Below, in pieces: positions 4,939 to 6,377 of a stretch of DNA of 6,377 bases; position 1 is the stretch's first letter, and each line of letters begins with the position of its first letter. A program made the translations under genes and the position numbers. A model generated the notes under the pieces. It was not told the DNA's origin and did no database searches. It saw only the letters and a program-made list of their open reading frames with translations. The stretch comes from Firmicutes bacterium UBA5500 (GTDB taxonomy: Bacteria > Bacillota > UBA994 > UBA5500), in the NCBI GenBank assembly GCA_002427055.1, contig DIPA01000109.1, forward strand, positions 7,181 to 13,557, given 5' to 3'.

Positions 4939-5469
4939 CTAAACCACAAGTAATCGACAAAATACAAGGGAAGCTAACATAGCTGCCAAATCGGCAATCA
5001 GGCCCGCCCAAAGAGCGTGGCGAATCTTCTTAATGCCGACCGCGCCAAAATACACAGTAATTATGAACAAGGTTGTGTCGGTACTCCCCTGCATAGTGGA
5101 CGCTACAAGACCTACATAGGAATCAGGGCCAAAGCGGCGTAGAATATCAGCTGTCACGGCTAATGAGCCGCTATTAGACATGGGACGTAGGAGCGCCAGC
5201 GGGAGGATCTCTTTCGGCCAGTTAACCCAAGCAAGCAAGGGTGCCAAGAGATTCGTTAATGCATCTAAGGCCCCGGAAGCGCTAAGGATTTCGATTGCGA
5301 TAATCATGGAAACCAAATATGGCAACAAGGTTATGGTGACTTTCAACCCCTCTTTAGACCCCTCAATAAACTCATCGAAAACTGCTACACCTCTTAACCA
5401 ACCTGCCAATAGCACAGTAGCGACAAAGAGAGGGATTAGCCAACTACTCAATATAGATATTAGTGCCAT
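4939..5469 (-). CDS. spmB: Spore maturation protein B
   Basis: SpmB is an integral membrane protein of the nucleoside-recognition (Gate) domain family; with SpmA it is required for normal dehydration of the spore core in Bacillus subtilis. The 176 residues include hydrophobic segments at about 5-25, 44-64, 71-83, 117-124, 133-145 and 153-174. Conserved motifs are PLALLRPMSNSGSLA (90-104) and STMQGSTDTTLFIITVYFG (124-142). ATG at 5469 lies within the end of spmA, a 10-base overlap, with GAGGT 8 bases upstream, indicating translational coupling. The transported substrate, if any, is unknown. In Bacillus the dacB-spmA-spmB operon is read by the mother-cell factor sigma-E; the promoter of this operon lies outside the window. 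Confidence 0.95.
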   Translation of the reverse strand: MALISILSSWLIPLFVATVLLAGWLRGVAVFDEFIEGSKEGLKVTITLLPYLVSMIIAIEILSASGALDALTNLLAPLLAWVNWPKEILPLALLRPMSNSGSLAVTADILRRFGPDSYVGLVASTMQGSTDTTLFIITVYFGAVGIKKIRHALWAGLIADLAAMLASLVFCRLLVV

Positions 5470-6074
5470 TTGTGCTTACCTCGCTTAGCTACTCTGTGTC
5501 GCAGCCTGCGGAAAAGATAATCGGCCACTAGTCCCGTAGAAGTAGCTACCACTCCGGCGAGCAGTGTGATGGCTACTGTCGCTGTTGGATCTTGTGAACC
5601 GGAGGCGGCCCTTAGGGCAATCACAGACGAGGGAATGAAAGTCATACCTGCAGTATTCAGGACCAAAAGCGTGCACATGGCATCCGTAGCAGTATCAGGG
5701 TCGCTATTCTTGTCTTGCATAGCGCGCATCGCCTTGAGTCCAAAAGGAGTGGCAGCATTTCCTAAACCTAATAGGTTGGCACTAAAGTTGAGCACAATGT
5801 GTTTCAAAGCCTCGTCATCATCACGTAGCGAGGGGAAAAATGGTCGCAAGAAGGGAACCAGAAGCCGCGCCAATACCCTTAACAAACCTGCTTTTTCCGC
5901 TACACGCGCTATCCCCATCCAAAAGCTAAGGACGGCCACTAGGGCTAAGCACAAAGTAATAGCCTGCTCACCACCACTTACGATCGACTTAGCAACTAAA
6001 TCAATTTGACCGGTAGCTGCAGCCGCTATAATACCTCCTAAAATCATCAACAGCCAGACTAGGTTTGACATCAT
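5460..6074 (-). CDS. spmA: Spore maturation protein A
   Basis: This is the SpmA portion, 204 residues if started at ATG 6074 (Bacillus SpmA is about 196). The first hydrophobic segment is at residues 4-23, followed by a second at 38-58 ending in FWMGIARVAEKAG. The core motif is NLLGLGNAATPFGLKAM (100-116), then LLVLNTAGMTFIPSSVIALR (136-155), a last hydrophobic segment (166-188) and a strongly basic tail. It is a Gate-domain membrane protein acting with SpmB in spore core dehydration. GGAGAG (6089-6084) lies 9 bases before this ATG and a second ATG follows directly, so independent initiation is plausible even though the frame is open upstream into the carboxypeptidase. Basic residues after the second segment suggest a cytoplasmic N-terminus, which also favours separate translation. 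Confidence 0.9.
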   Translation of the reverse strand: MMSNLVWLLMILGGIIAAAATGQIDLVAKSIVSGGEQAITLCLALVAVLSFWMGIARVAEKAGLLRVLARLLVPFLRPFFPSLRDDDEALKHIVLNFSANLLGLGNAATPFGLKAMRAMQDKNSDPDTATDAMCTLLVLNTAGMTFIPSSVIALRAASGSQDPTATVAITLLAGVVATSTGLVADYLFRRLRHRVAKRGKHKWH

Positions 6075-6377
6075 ACCGCTGGACTCTCCAAGTTCGCGCA
6101 ACAGCAATTGCCGAAAATTATCTAGAAAAACGCCCAACTTGTAACCTAACCAGCCTCTATGGGAAACTTGGTCAGCCACCAAAGGCAGCTTTGCTACTGT
6201 AGTACCTTGGTACAGAATCGCCAGATGCCCCAACCTATCTCCTGCCCTAATCGGGGCGGTTATTCCTGGCTCTAGCTGAATCAAGTACTTAAGCTCTAGT
6301 TGTTCACCGATACCTACAGGCCAACTGTAACCCTGAGCTACAATAGCACCTACATACTGGGGATACCCCTTATCGAT
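5460..6377 (-). CDS. dacB: DacB-type D-Ala-D-Ala carboxypeptidase 3' end, in frame with SpmA
   Basis: The frame that encodes SpmA stays open to the window edge, adding 101 codons upstream of the SpmA ATG. These encode the C-terminal beta-rich domain of penicillin-binding protein 5-type carboxypeptidases (about residues 8-70 of the fragment: SWPVGIGEQLELKYLIQLEP, APIRAGDRLGHL, KLPLVADQV). The C-terminal amphipathic anchor follows (about 74-95: RGWLGYKLGVFLDNFRQLLL). The linker GESSG then leads directly to SpmA. Such enzymes remove the terminal D-alanine of peptidoglycan stem peptides outside the cytoplasmic membrane; in spores DacB controls cortex cross-linking. Gene order matches Bacillus dacB-spmA-spmB, but I know these as separate genes. 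The stop may have been lost by a single substitution, or this is a real fusion. The penicillin-binding catalytic domain lies outside the window. Confidence 0.75.
   Translation of the reverse strand: MDKGYPQYVGAIVAQGYSWPVGIGEQLELKYLIQLEPGITAPIRAGDRLGHLAILYQGTTVAKLPLVADQVSHRGWLGYKLGVFLDNFRQLLLRELGESSGMMSNLVWLLMILGGIIAAAATGQIDLVAKSIVSGGEQAITLCLALVAVLSFWMGIARVAEKAGLLRVLARLLVPFLRPFFPSLRDDDEALKHIVLNFSANLLGLGNAATPFGLKAMRAMQDKNSDPDTATDAMCTLLVLNTAGMTFIPSSVIALRAASGSQDPTATVAITLLAGVVATSTGLVADYLFRRLRHRVAKRGKHKWH

Noticed and set aside
5566..6009. A 147-codon plus-strand open frame opposite spmA
   Set aside because: It mirrors the conserved SpmA coding region and shows no domain; it is a shadow of the real gene.

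Overview
The window looks like chromosomal DNA from an endospore-forming member of the Firmicutes, most likely a Clostridia lineage related to the Peptococcaceae or Thermoanaerobacterales. The evidence is the sporulation pair spmA-spmB next to a DacB-type carboxypeptidase, a ComFB protein, and the clostridial gene order cmk-plsC-ispH. Base composition looks near 50% GC by eye. All recognisable genes lie on the minus strand, so transcription runs from high to low coordinates. Placement below genus level cannot be read from this sequence.

In transcription order, the window opens inside the 3' end of a D-Ala-D-Ala carboxypeptidase gene (dacB type). It runs into spmA without any stop codon, and spmA overlaps spmB by 10 bases. 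Next comes a RidA-family gene with its own sigma-H-like promoter and a strong intrinsic terminator. After an intergenic segment with seven tandem 7-bp repeats comes a tight group: the pseudouridine synthase rluB, comFB, a membrane-anchored BtuF-like substrate-binding protein, and the monofunctional chorismate mutase aroH. No clear terminator follows aroH. A 196-base intergenic region with a second sigma-H-like promoter, at least one sigma-A-like promoter and several ATGCA/TGCAT elements precedes cmk, plsC and ispH. The last gene is cut by the window edge.

The gene roles fall into sporulation and cortex maturation (DacB, SpmA, SpmB), ribosome modification (RluB), metabolite damage control (RidA family), aromatic amino acid synthesis (AroH), and nucleotide, lipid and isoprenoid supply (Cmk, PlsC, IspH). 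ComFB and the substrate-binding protein are the least expected members.

The most interesting points are the DacB-SpmA reading-frame fusion, two full-consensus sigma-H promoters placed identically (39 bases) upstream of their start codons, and the heptamer repeat just before the rluB ribosome binding site. I found no RNA gene, insertion sequence, phage gene or CRISPR array.
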